From contig JALJCQ010000009.1 in the NCBI GenBank assembly GCA_023091665.1, forward strand, positions 2,418,001 through 2,482,000: DNA of 64,000 nt. Direction: 5' to 3'. Origin of the DNA: Pythium myriotylum. Its lineage: Eukaryota; Oomycota; Peronosporomycetes; Pythiales; Pythiaceae. Under the pieces are notes generated by a model that had not been told where the DNA came from, did no database searches, and saw only the letters and a list, made by a program, of their open reading frames with translations. Shown here one piece after another: positions 53,391 through 62,700 of this stretch (positions are counted from its first letter, which is position 1; the number at the start of each line of letters is the position of its first letter). The position numbers were made by a program, and so were the translations under genes.

Positions 53391-54072
53391 CGGAACAAGC
53401 TGTCAAGTCCTAGTGGGAGAGGATGTATCGACTTCACGGCGATATGGAAAATGACCCCCCCCCCCCGTTTTTTACTTGGATTTCGCACCGCCTTCATCAC
53501 TGCCTCGCCGTCGTAGAATCTGGTACAATGAACTCAAGTGAACTCGTTTCCAGAGCATCCAAATAACAGGCACGACCAACGCAAGAACGCTCTCGGGCCT
53601 TCGGCGCGTTCTTGTCACCTTCTTTGAGTAGCAGGAGTCTCGCATGCGAAGACACAGCTGGCCACGGTTCCAGCCCCCAGCTTGGAAGTTTCAAGCAAAC
53701 AATCATCAACGGTCGCGAAGTGTCGCTACTATCCTGAAACCGTTCAAGGATGGTTCGCCCAGTGGGTCAAACCAACTTGTTGTGCATGGATGAGTTGCAA
53801 CGGAAACGAGCTTTCGAGGAACATGCAGCGAACTGTCATCGTGACCTGACTTTGCGCAAGACGTGGCATATCCCATTTCTGGCTGTGTCTGGTGCCCTCG
53901 CTCACCGTCCCACAGAAGTAGCAGACGATGCTAAGTCCGATATCAAAAGCAGTGGCTCTGTTGTTGTAGACGCTGATTCAACGCCACCAAACCCGCATTC
54001 CGCCTTTTGCTTGAAAGGACACGAACCACTGCTCGCCTTGACCAACAACAAGAACTGGTTAACTCTATCGCT
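53391..54072. promoter_or_regulatory. divergent region between two secreted-protein genes
   Basis: On the minus strand TCATTTTCCATATC (53441-53454) is an initiator for the Cys-rich gene, directly preceded by a run of 12 G (C12 at 53455-53466 on the plus strand) and then an A-run. The rest of the interval holds small unsupported frames (53497-53709 minus, 53750-54085 plus). Confidence 0.5.
53441..53454 (-). promoter_or_regulatory. core promoter of the Cys-rich protein gene
   Basis: TCATTTTCCATATC on the minus strand matches the oomycete initiator. It abuts a G12 homopolymer upstream and lies 51 bp before the ATG at 53390. Confidence 0.5.
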
Positions 54073-56391
54073 ATGCTTCACGTGAAGCGACTCGTTACTT
54101 TGGCGCTTCTCTTCAGCGCGACAGTCTTCATCCAGACTGGTTCGGCTTCGGACCTAACGTTTGACTCGGCCCCGCCCGAAGAAGATTTGCCAATCGAGTT
54201 TGACCTCTTAACCCAGACCAGTCCGACAACTACGAGCAAGGACACAATCAACACGAGCCAGGTTGGCACGGTAGGCACCCATCAGTCTTATGGCGATTTG
54301 ACTCCTTCGCCGACAACGCCAGTGCCAACAACTCCGGTACCAACAACTTTTGCACCAGCAGCTGCGACTGCGACGCCTTGTCCCACAACGCATGCCCCGA
54401 CTACCCAGCCTCCGTACGGTAAGACCCCGGCGACTCCTTCACCGACGACAAAGTTGCCGACTCCATTCTCCGGTACACCTTCGACTGCGACCCCAGCGCC
54501 GTCTACGCTTAGACCGACCACGAGTGGTTCAAGTGGGCCGAATCCTTCTTCAACAACAACCCCTCCATCAGGAACCACGCCGGCGCCAACATCTCCTGTG
54601 CCGATGACTTCGGCTCCAACACCCGGCCCAACATCTGCTCCTCCAGGACAACCCACTTCAGCTCCCACACCAGCGCCAACAACGGTTTCTCCTGGACAGC
54701 CAAACTCAACTCCCACACCAGTGCCAGCGACTATGACTCCTGGACAGCAGACCTCATCTCCCTTGACAGCGACGCCTACGTCGACCAGCAAGCCTTCCAC
54801 CGAATCTCTGGCGGTCGGTGATGGACGTGATGAATACGCAGAGTACGATGATACCCCATGCCCCAAGCTTCCCATGAAGAAATCTGCCGAGAATCATTCT
54901 TATTATGCTAGTGCTGAGCCGAGTTCGAATACGAGCCAAGCTCCAGCTCCAGCTCCAGCTCCAGTTCCCGCTCCAGCTCCAGCTCCAGCTCCAGCTCCAG
55001 CTCCAGCTCCAGCTCCAGCTCCAGCTCCAGCTCCAGTTCCCGCTCCAGCTCCAGCTCCAGCTCCAGCTCCAGCTCCAGCTCCAGCTCCAGCTCCAGCTCC
55101 AGCTCCAGCTCCAGCTCCAGCTCCAGCTCCAGCTCCAGCTCCAGCTCCAGCTCCAGCTCCAGCTCCAGCTCCAGCTCCAGCTCCAGCTCCAGCTCCAGCT
55201 CCAGCTCCGGCACCGGCACCTGCATCTGTTCCAGCTTCAGGTGCTGTTCCTGGGTCAGCCCCCGGCCCAGTTTCTGGTCCTGGTCCAGCCCCTGCTACTG
55301 GACCAACGTCGCAATCTGGGACGATGGAGACTGCTCAATATCATGGTACAGCAGCTCCAACCCCTAGCACTACTCCGTGCAAGTTCCCTCTCAAACAAGA
55401 CTCGCCGCCAACGCCATGCCCACCACTATCTCTCAGGCCGTACACGGAGTCTCCAGGACGTGGGTCACAGGAGCATACAATTCACAAGAAGCCCACACCA
55501 TCACCGACTTGGGTAAGCCCGACGCCATCGTCGATTATAGTAGGCCCGACCCCAAGTCCCACCTCGACACCATGTACACCTCTACGCTTAGCATCAGAAC
55601 CTTCGCCAAAGGCGACTTCAGGTAGCCAGGAGTCAAAACTTTATACTCCCAGTAACCAAGAAACGACCACCCAACGGCCACCGGAAGCTACGACATCCTC
55701 ACCTCTGGCAACGCTAAACCCATGCCACCGAATCACCTTAAAGCCAGAGCCAGTCCCGTCCACACCGACACCAACCACAGTCACACATGCCCCAAGTTCA
55801 GTGACGCCACCGTCGACAACCTCGGCGCCGCCTACTCCAACGACAGCGACACCAACTCCAACATCATCAGTACCGACGTCGACCACGACATCGCCTGCTA
55901 GGACCACGCCAGCGCCAACTACTCCAATTACGACACCTGTTCCAACAGCAACTACTTCCACTCCACCCTCGACGCCTGGGCCGCCGACATCGACTACTCC
56001 TGTGCCAACCGCGACAAGTGAGGCCCCCTGCACAAAGACACCTGCACAAACTCCACCTGTGCCGTACGGTCAATCAACGCCGGGCCCCACACGTCCGACT
56101 CCTTCGCCTACCAGTGCGCCTACGCCAGCTCCTACCACGTCCACGCCAGTTCCTTCTAGCACAACAACACCAGCTCCTACCCCCACTTCAACGCCAGCAC
56201 CAACTACCACGTCTGCTCCACCCTCCACGACCACTCCAGCGCCCGTCCCGACCACTGCAGCACCCGTCCCAACCGCGTCAACGTCCGCGCCTGTCGAAGA
56301 GTCCCCACAAACGAACATCGGCCCAGGCGACACTTTCAACACCGGCAGTGAATTCGAGCTTAACCGCCGCCGTCTCCGTCTCCACGGCTGA
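54073..56391 (+). CDS. mucin-like secreted protein with Ala-Pro repeat
   Basis: One exon encodes 772 aa from ATG 54073, which begins a signal peptide (MLHVKRLVTLALLFSATVF). The rest is almost entirely Thr, Pro, Ser and Ala, so the protein is probably heavily O-glycosylated and extended. Residues 290-380 are about 45 Ala-Pro dipeptides. A short cassette recurs: a Pro-Cys pair followed by a Lys/Arg-Leu stretch, for example TPCPKLPMKK, TPCKFPLKQD, NPCHRITLKP. A few spaced Cys remain unpaired in obvious domains. No GPI tail is seen; it ends NRRRLRLHG. Likely role: cell-surface or adhesive mucin, inferred from composition only. Confidence 0.8.
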   Translation: MLHVKRLVTLALLFSATVFIQTGSASDLTFDSAPPEEDLPIEFDLLTQTSPTTTSKDTINTSQVGTVGTHQSYGDLTPSPTTPVPTTPVPTTFAPAAATATPCPTTHAPTTQPPYGKTPATPSPTTKLPTPFSGTPSTATPAPSTLRPTTSGSSGPNPSSTTTPPSGTTPAPTSPVPMTSAPTPGPTSAPPGQPTSAPTPAPTTVSPGQPNSTPTPVPATMTPGQQTSSPLTATPTSTSKPSTESLAVGDGRDEYAEYDDTPCPKLPMKKSAENHSYYASAEPSSNTSQAPAPAPAPVPAPAPAPAPAPAPAPAPAPAPAPVPAPAPAPAPAPAPAPAPAPAPAPAPAPAPAPAPAPAPAPAPAPAPAPAPAPAPAPAPAPAPASVPASGAVPGSAPGPVSGPGPAPATGPTSQSGTMETAQYHGTAAPTPSTTPCKFPLKQDSPPTPCPPLSLRPYTESPGRGSQEHTIHKKPTPSPTWVSPTPSSIIVGPTPSPTSTPCTPLRLASEPSPKATSGSQESKLYTPSNQETTTQRPPEATTSSPLATLNPCHRITLKPEPVPSTPTPTTVTHAPSSVTPPSTTSAPPTPTTATPTPTSSVPTSTTTSPARTTPAPTTPITTPVPTATTSTPPSTPGPPTSTTPVPTATSEAPCTKTPAQTPPVPYGQSTPGPTRPTPSPTSAPTPAPTTSTPVPSSTTTPAPTPTSTPAPTTTSAPPSTTTPAPVPTTAAPVPTASTSAPVEESPQTNIGPGDTFNTGSEFELNRRRLRLHG
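54940..55215 (+). repeat. GCTCCA hexanucleotide array coding (Ala-Pro)n
   Basis: About 45 GCTCCA units are interrupted only twice, by GTTCCC-type variants at about 54963-54971 and 55033-55041. This makes a near-perfect tandem repeat inside the mucin-like gene. All six frames stay open across it because the hexamer has no stop in any frame. The 3' edge decays into GCACCGGCACC. Confidence 0.95.
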
Positions 56392-56621
56392 GTGGCTAGA
56401 CTCCGACCGTCTTCATGTCCCTCTGATCTCTTCTTCTGCATTCCCTGCATTGCGCTCGACTTTTGACTCCGTTCGTGGCGAGATCCATGTCGATTGTACT
56501 GATGAAGCCATCATACGTTTCCGTAATACATCATCTTCTTCCTGTCTTTTTGTGTAGTTCAGGAAAAGATACACCTCATCACCAGCTCCGTTTGACGTGA
56601 TCGCCTGGGCATGGAGAAGCC

Positions 56622-57980
56622 ATGCCGTCACGCAGATACCTCTTCCTGGAGCGCGCGCTCCTCGCGGCCGTTTGTGCTGCGGTCGCCGCTGGCCAACGCT
56701 CTCGCCAGGGACTCTTCATAGCCGCATTCGTCGTGGTCACGACGCTGGGGTTGCTCCACCATCGGCGTCAGGAGCTGCTCTTCGCGTATGCGGCAGTGTT
56801 TGCAGAGATTGCGTCGGTATGGCTCGGTTCCTTTTGGCTCCAGCGATGGCTTCGAGCTGTCGCAATCGGTGGTGCGCTGCTTGGCATCCTCGGGTCGGTC
56901 GTGTTCCCACTACCAGACTTCACTGTGCTCCACGGCACCTACAAGACGATCGGTTGCTACACCACACGTCTCGGTGGGGTTGACTGCCGGATCTTCTACC
57001 CCTCTTCATACCGAAGTTCGAGCCTCGACGCGAAGCGACGAGTTCCGTACGTTTACGCCCACCACGGCGAGCACCTCAAGCGTGGGCTTAGCATCGTCGG
57101 TAAAGCCCCGCAGTGGTTCTTCAATACTTTCGACTCGGCCTTTCTCTCTGCGATCAGCGGCGCACCAGTTCTTCCGAATCCGGTTTCTTCGTGCGGCTGG
57201 CCGTTAATGATCTTCAGCCACGAACTCGGCGGCTCGATGGAGATCTACTCGGCGATTCTTCAAGAGATCGTGAGTCAAGGCAACATCGTTGTCGTCGTCA
57301 ACCACTGCGACGGATCCGCTAGTGTCACACGCCACGAGGATGGCTCCGTACACTTGATTCAGTCCGTGTCACCAGAGGTAGCCGCTAACTCCAACGGAGA
57401 AGGCTTTCGCTTCCGCAATCGGCAGCTCGCCCAGCGTGTACGCGAGGTCCGAGACGTGCTTGATGCCATCACCCACGCCAAGAACTTCCCTTCCGAGCAC
57501 CCGGCACTACTTTCAATCGACTTGGGCAATGTACATATCGCAGGTCACTCGTTCGGGGCGGCAACGGCGCTGTCGGCCGCTCATGTGGACGACCGCTTCC
57601 AGTCGGCGATTCTCCACGACGCATTCATGATGCCAGTCTCCGAGGACCACAAGAACGGCCTTGGAAACCGCGTGCCCGTTCTACACATTATCTCTGAGCA
57701 GTTTCTGCTGCACCGCCAAGAGAACGTCGAGGCGATCAAACGCCACGCGAGGGGATGTTCCCACCCTCGGACTGGTGTGTTTGTGCTCAAGAGCTCTCAC
57801 CACAACGACTTCACCGATCTGCCGCGGTTTTCGCCGCTCGTGACGCGGTTCATGGCAGCCGCCGGCTCCGTCGATCCTGTTTACGCGGGGAAAGCCGTCG
57901 GGCAGCTCAGTGCAGCGTTCACGCGCGGAGAGCTCGCGAGCGAGCTGGATCGCTTCCACGATGTCGTCCCGGTTATGTAG
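56622..57980 (+). CDS. membrane-anchored PAF-acetylhydrolase 1
   Basis: One exon encodes 452 aa. Four hydrophobic segments fill residues 1-100. The alpha/beta-hydrolase domain follows: oxyanion strand FSHELGGS, nucleophile Ser in HIAGHSFGAAT, acid in ILHDAFMMPV and catalytic His in KSSHHNDFTD. This is the pattern of type II/plasma PAF-acetylhydrolase (Lp-PLA2). It would hydrolyse short or oxidised sn-2 acyl chains of phospholipids. SHELGGS has Glu where most members, including the next gene, have Gly (SHGLGGS), so the oxyanion region is altered. It sits in tandem with paralogue 2. Confidence 0.88.
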   Translation: MPSRRYLFLERALLAAVCAAVAAGQRSRQGLFIAAFVVVTTLGLLHHRRQELLFAYAAVFAEIASVWLGSFWLQRWLRAVAIGGALLGILGSVVFPLPDFTVLHGTYKTIGCYTTRLGGVDCRIFYPSSYRSSSLDAKRRVPYVYAHHGEHLKRGLSIVGKAPQWFFNTFDSAFLSAISGAPVLPNPVSSCGWPLMIFSHELGGSMEIYSAILQEIVSQGNIVVVVNHCDGSASVTRHEDGSVHLIQSVSPEVAANSNGEGFRFRNRQLAQRVREVRDVLDAITHAKNFPSEHPALLSIDLGNVHIAGHSFGAATALSAAHVDDRFQSAILHDAFMMPVSEDHKNGLGNRVPVLHIISEQFLLHRQENVEAIKRHARGCSHPRTGVFVLKSSHHNDFTDLPRFSPLVTRFMAAAGSVDPVYAGKAVGQLSAAFTRGELASELDRFHDVVPVM

Positions 57981-58187
57981 AGAAAGGTACTGAGACTCAC
58001 CTCCGAGATGACCCCCGTTTAACACTGAGTTACGGTAATACGTCGACGTAACCCCTACCTAATAAGTATTCGTACACCCTTCTAAAGCGCGTATTCCGGT
58101 GTACAGTTTTGCTGTTTGCCGTAGTGGAGTCTGGTTTTGTTGACGCATCTCCTCGCGAAGAGCTCGTCGTGCGTCACACCTCGAGCC

Positions 58188-59630
58188 ATGCCCTCGGCCA
58201 CGCACCAGCTCCTCGAGTACGCGCTGCTGCTCGCGCTCGGCAGCACCGTCGCGCTCGAGCGCTTCGCGCCCGCCGACCTGCAGCTGCCGCCGCGCGACTA
58301 CGATCTCCACCGCTTCGCGGCCTTCGCGCTGCTCGGCGCGCTGCTGCTCGTCCACCATTGGCGCAAAGAGCTTCTGCCGGCCTACGTCGCCGCCGGGCTG
58401 CGCGTCGCGTCCCTGCTCTCGGGCTTCCTCGACCCCGTCGACGGCGCGCGCCCGTTGTTCCGCGAGCGCCACCCGTGGGCCGAGTGGCTCTCCGTCGCCG
58501 GCGTCATGTTCGGCGCCCTGCTCGCCATCGTCTTCCCGTTGCCAGACCTCTCGGTGCTCTACGGCAAGTACCAGACCATCGGCTGCCGCACCGGCCGGTT
58601 CAACGGCGTCGAGTGCCGCGTCTTCTACCCGTCGGCCAAAGAGACCGCTCCCGTGCCCGCGACCAAGCGCGTCCGCTACCTCCACCACGGCCAGCACCTC
58701 GCCAAGGGCATCCACCAGTTCAGCAAAGTGCCCGAGTGGTTCTTCAGTAACCTGGAGAATGCGTACCTCGCCGCGATTGAAGACGCACCGGTCGCCAAGC
58801 CCGAGAGACCCGAGGGCTGGCCACTCGTTATCTTCAGCCACGGCCTCGGAGGTTCGATCGAGCTGTACTCGTTTATTAACCAGCAGCTTGCGAGTGCAGG
58901 CAACATTGTCGTGGTCGTGAGCCACGGCGACGGCTCTGCTAGCGTCACGCGCCCCGAGGATGATCGCATCGAGTACTACCAGCAGATCACCGACGAGGTG
59001 CGACACAACATCAACGGAGAAGGCTTCCGCTTCCGCAACAGCCAGCTGCGCACGAGAGTTCAAGAGGTGCGAGGTGTGCTCGACGCCGTGAGCGAGCTGG
59101 CTGCCAGACCTAAGGGGACCGATTCGCTGTGGAACGCGGTGGATCTCACGCGCATTCATGCCGTGGGGCACTCGTTTGGTGCCGCGACGGCCCTGACTGC
59201 AACCCACCTCGACGATCGCTTCGGCTCGGCCGTGTTGCTTGATATATGGATGGAACCACTCGATAAGGATGTGGCTCCTGGTCTGGGTGATCGCACTCCC
59301 GTGCTGCACCTCGTCTCGGATCCGTTCAGCCTTTGGAAGGAGAACGCCGACCGCGTCAAGCAGCACGCCAGTGGCTCCTCGCACGTCAAGACTCGCGTCA
59401 AGCGCATCGCTGGCTCTCGCCACAACAACTTCAGTGACCTGCCACTTTTCTCGCCCATCATCAACCGCATCGCCAAGACGGCTGGAAGCATTGAGCCCAA
59501 GTACGCTCTCCGCATGATCGCCCAGCTCAGTGCCGCTTTCTTGGTTGGCCAGTACGACACGGCCGTGCAGCAGTTCCCTGAGGTCGTTGACATGCACGAG
59601 CTTGACTCAAACGAGCAAAAAGAAACATAG
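58188..59630 (+). CDS. membrane-anchored PAF-acetylhydrolase 2
   Basis: One exon encodes 480 aa, a paralogue of the upstream gene (same four N-terminal hydrophobic segments and GNIVVVVSHGDGSASVTR block). The triad and oxyanion motifs are standard: FSHGLGGS, VGHSFGAAT, LLDIWMEPL and GSRHNNFSD. The ATG at 58188 is used; an upstream frame extension begins only at TTG. The first copy is probably the diverging one, since this copy keeps the consensus oxyanion glycine. The GC-rich 5' third differs from the first gene. Confidence 0.9.
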   Translation: MPSATHQLLEYALLLALGSTVALERFAPADLQLPPRDYDLHRFAAFALLGALLLVHHWRKELLPAYVAAGLRVASLLSGFLDPVDGARPLFRERHPWAEWLSVAGVMFGALLAIVFPLPDLSVLYGKYQTIGCRTGRFNGVECRVFYPSAKETAPVPATKRVRYLHHGQHLAKGIHQFSKVPEWFFSNLENAYLAAIEDAPVAKPERPEGWPLVIFSHGLGGSIELYSFINQQLASAGNIVVVVSHGDGSASVTRPEDDRIEYYQQITDEVRHNINGEGFRFRNSQLRTRVQEVRGVLDAVSELAARPKGTDSLWNAVDLTRIHAVGHSFGAATALTATHLDDRFGSAVLLDIWMEPLDKDVAPGLGDRTPVLHLVSDPFSLWKENADRVKQHASGSSHVKTRVKRIAGSRHNNFSDLPLFSPIINRIAKTAGSIEPKYALRMIAQLSAAFLVGQYDTAVQQFPEVVDMHELDSNEQKET

Positions 59631-59742
59631 CTAAAGAGAAATCGGATTGCAAACGAATTACTTCAGAGTGAGCTAAGCGCTAGTCGCACTGCATAGTCGC
59701 AGGATGATACATAAACAAAGGTTGGCGAACGCCATCACCTCC

Positions 59743-62700
59743 TTAGTCGCTACGGGAGTTGCCTGTTGACTGTGAGGCTGGCGTCTGCGCAGCATCCTTG
59801 GTCGTCTCGGCGCCGCGATACAGCGGACTCTCCTCGACCGCAGACGGACCCTGGTTCTTCTCGTTCTTGCGACGCAACAAAAAGTCTCGCACGTCGATGA
59901 TCACGCTCAGCAATACAGGCAGCAACAGCATGCCGTTCAACACGCCGTACACCACCACCGTCATGTACATACGGAAGTAGTACTTCTGGAACACACGAGA
60001 ATCCGCCAGTGTCAGCATGCTCAGACCCACCACCTTCGTGATCGTGATGCCGAACAACACCGACGTCAACACCTTGCGCAGAGCGATCTTCGCGCGCTGG
60101 TCACCACTACCGCTCGCCTTCGCAAACATGCGAACGTAGTGTCCACAGAACTCCACAGAGATACCCGCAGCGATGATCAGGTTCACCATCGACAGACCGT
60201 TCAACATGATACCCAACGGGTGCATCAAACCCATCACCTGGATCACGATGTTTGCCGCCGCCAACGTCACCACCAACGGATAGTACACACTCGTGAAATA
60301 TGCCGCATGGATCAAGAAGATCGCCGCGAGGGCCAGACCCACGAGTTTGTAGGTATCCTCCACCACGGTCAGGTACTGATCGAAGAAGACGTAGAAAAAG
60401 GAGTAGACCCAGACGTCGATGCCGGTCTTCTCGCTGATCCACTTTGCCGCACGACGACCCTGTGCGTAGAGGTCGATGAAGTCCTGCTGCTTCGGGTTCG
60501 ACGTTGTCTGAAGCATGTATGAGAATGCGGAGATGTTGTTACCAAAGCCAGTGCTGTTCAGCACGACCTGCTTGGACGTGTCCTTGAGAACTGGAATCGG
60601 CTTCTCGTCGACACTAAACTGCCCACGGTAGATGGAGGCACCACCGTACGAGCACACAGAACCTGCTGGCGCACTCGAGAACATGCTAAACAGCGATATG
60701 AACATGTTCTCAGGCACGGGCGGCGCTCGGTACTCAGCTGCAAGGCAAGTCGGGTTGGCCGTACGCGAAGCCGTGTATGTCCGGTTATCTTGATCGATTG
60801 GCAGGTACTCGGCTGTGCGACCGTCGACACGGCAGCACTCCGTGTCCGGGTTGATGAAGCCCCAGAAATCATCCATCCAGGAGTACGTGATGGCCTTAGC
60901 AAAGTGGGTCTTCTCTGGGTTCATCTCACTGGCAAGCGCATTCAGAATCTTCGGGATAGAGAACTCGTCACAGAAATCCTTCGACTTGCAGAATTTCGCT
61001 TCCACACTCTGGTCATTCAGGTTGAAGTTTTGTGGGTTGCGGCCATAACCTCCTTCCACGACGAAGAACGTTGGAGGACCCGTCGCCAGGTATTCGTCGA
61101 TAATGTTAAAGTAATCAATCATGTAAGAGTCCGACGGCATCGACTCAGCCTGAGGTAAACCATGCTCAATGTTCTCGATCGACGCGATAGACGTCAGCGT
61201 CAAAGCCAAAAACACCAACAACACGACCAGCTTCACCAACGGGAACGACAAAAACGCCGTGTACGCATCGATGCAACGATCGAAGAAGTGATGACCGAAA
61301 CCCTCCGACTCCGCGCCGCCGGCCTCCAAACCACCCGCGCCGTCCTCAGGCGTCTTTGGCTCAGATACCATCAACGGCTGCGATGGTTCCACAGCAGATG
61401 CAGTCACACAACACGCCACGTCGTACTTGCCACTCAGCTCACGACGCTTGTCCAGAGTGATGATTGTCAGCAGCAACGTCATCTGAAGCACCAAGTTCAC
61501 CGCCACAGCCACCGCAGAGAACGCTGCAAACCACAATACCGCCGGCATCGGAGAAATGCAACCGAACGCGAACGCGATCGACTCTGCACATGAAGCCATG
61601 AAGATACTCGGACCGATGTACGACACGCCCTCCGATACCAACACCGCCACCAGCTTCTCGATCGCTTCCTTGTTTCCTTCCAGATTCGCGAACAGCGCAG
61701 GCTGCTCACGACGCAGCAACGCGTGCTTGTCCTCTACTGCGTGCACCAGCAAGAAGATGTTGTCCACACCGATGGCCAGCGTCAAGAACGGAACCACCTC
61801 CATGATCACCAGCTGAAGCTTCGCGCCGCACCACATGAAGAAGCCAATCGTCGATGCGACGGCGAACATGATGCACACGATGCCGAGGAAGCCGACGCTC
61901 ATCTTGGACGTGCGGAAGAAACTCTTGCTCATGGTCCAGCGGTTGATACCAAGCGAGACGTAGACAATCATGAGCGCGTAACTAAGAATGACAGGCAGCA
62001 TATCACCGCTAGACTCGCGCTTGATCTCATCTTGAACGGAAATCTCGGCCATGAAGTAGAGGTTGAAGAGTTTGTTGTCGACAGCTTCCTGCTTCATGAA
62101 ATCAATGAACGAATGCTCCCAGTCGATTGCTGGCTCGTTGTCGTCGTCATCGTAGTAGTTGTAGATTAGGACGGTCGAAAGGAGTGCCTTCGATTGCGCG
62201 TACAAAGGGGTATTATCTTCCGCCCCCTTGGGGAATCCGCCGAGGTAGGTATTGTAAAGGTTCATGGGCGATCCGAACGCCGATAGACACGGGCAGTCAC
62301 TCATGCTCGAGGGAATCGAATCTCCTTCCTTCAACTTAGCACGCAGTGCGTTACAGGTGGCCACATCTTGGTTGGCCGGCGAGTACAGACACGTGCTGAA
62401 GTGCGCTTCGGCGAGCTCGTACTTTTGGTAGAAATCAAAGTGGTCCAGGCGGTTCTGGAAGTACTGCGTGATCGAGTTGATCGTACACTCTGTGCCCGTA
62501 GCCTTCCAGCAAATATCTTGAATGGTAACACGCTTCGGGTAAGCCGCATCCGTCGGGCCGTAAGTGACCTTGGCGACCTCTTCCTGGATGCGGATCGCCT
62601 CACGCAAATACTCGAGGCGAGAGATAACACCGCCGTCCTTGGGGATCATCACGATCTGTGAAGTACGGTAAAATGGAGTGAAGAGCTCAGCATAACGATC

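Noticed and set aside
54908..55225. Leu-Glu repeat protein on the minus strand and Gln-Leu repeat frame on the plus strand over the AP array
   Set aside because: These are the other frames of the GCTCCA repeat. Only the Ala-Pro frame has a signal peptide and continuous flanking coding sequence.
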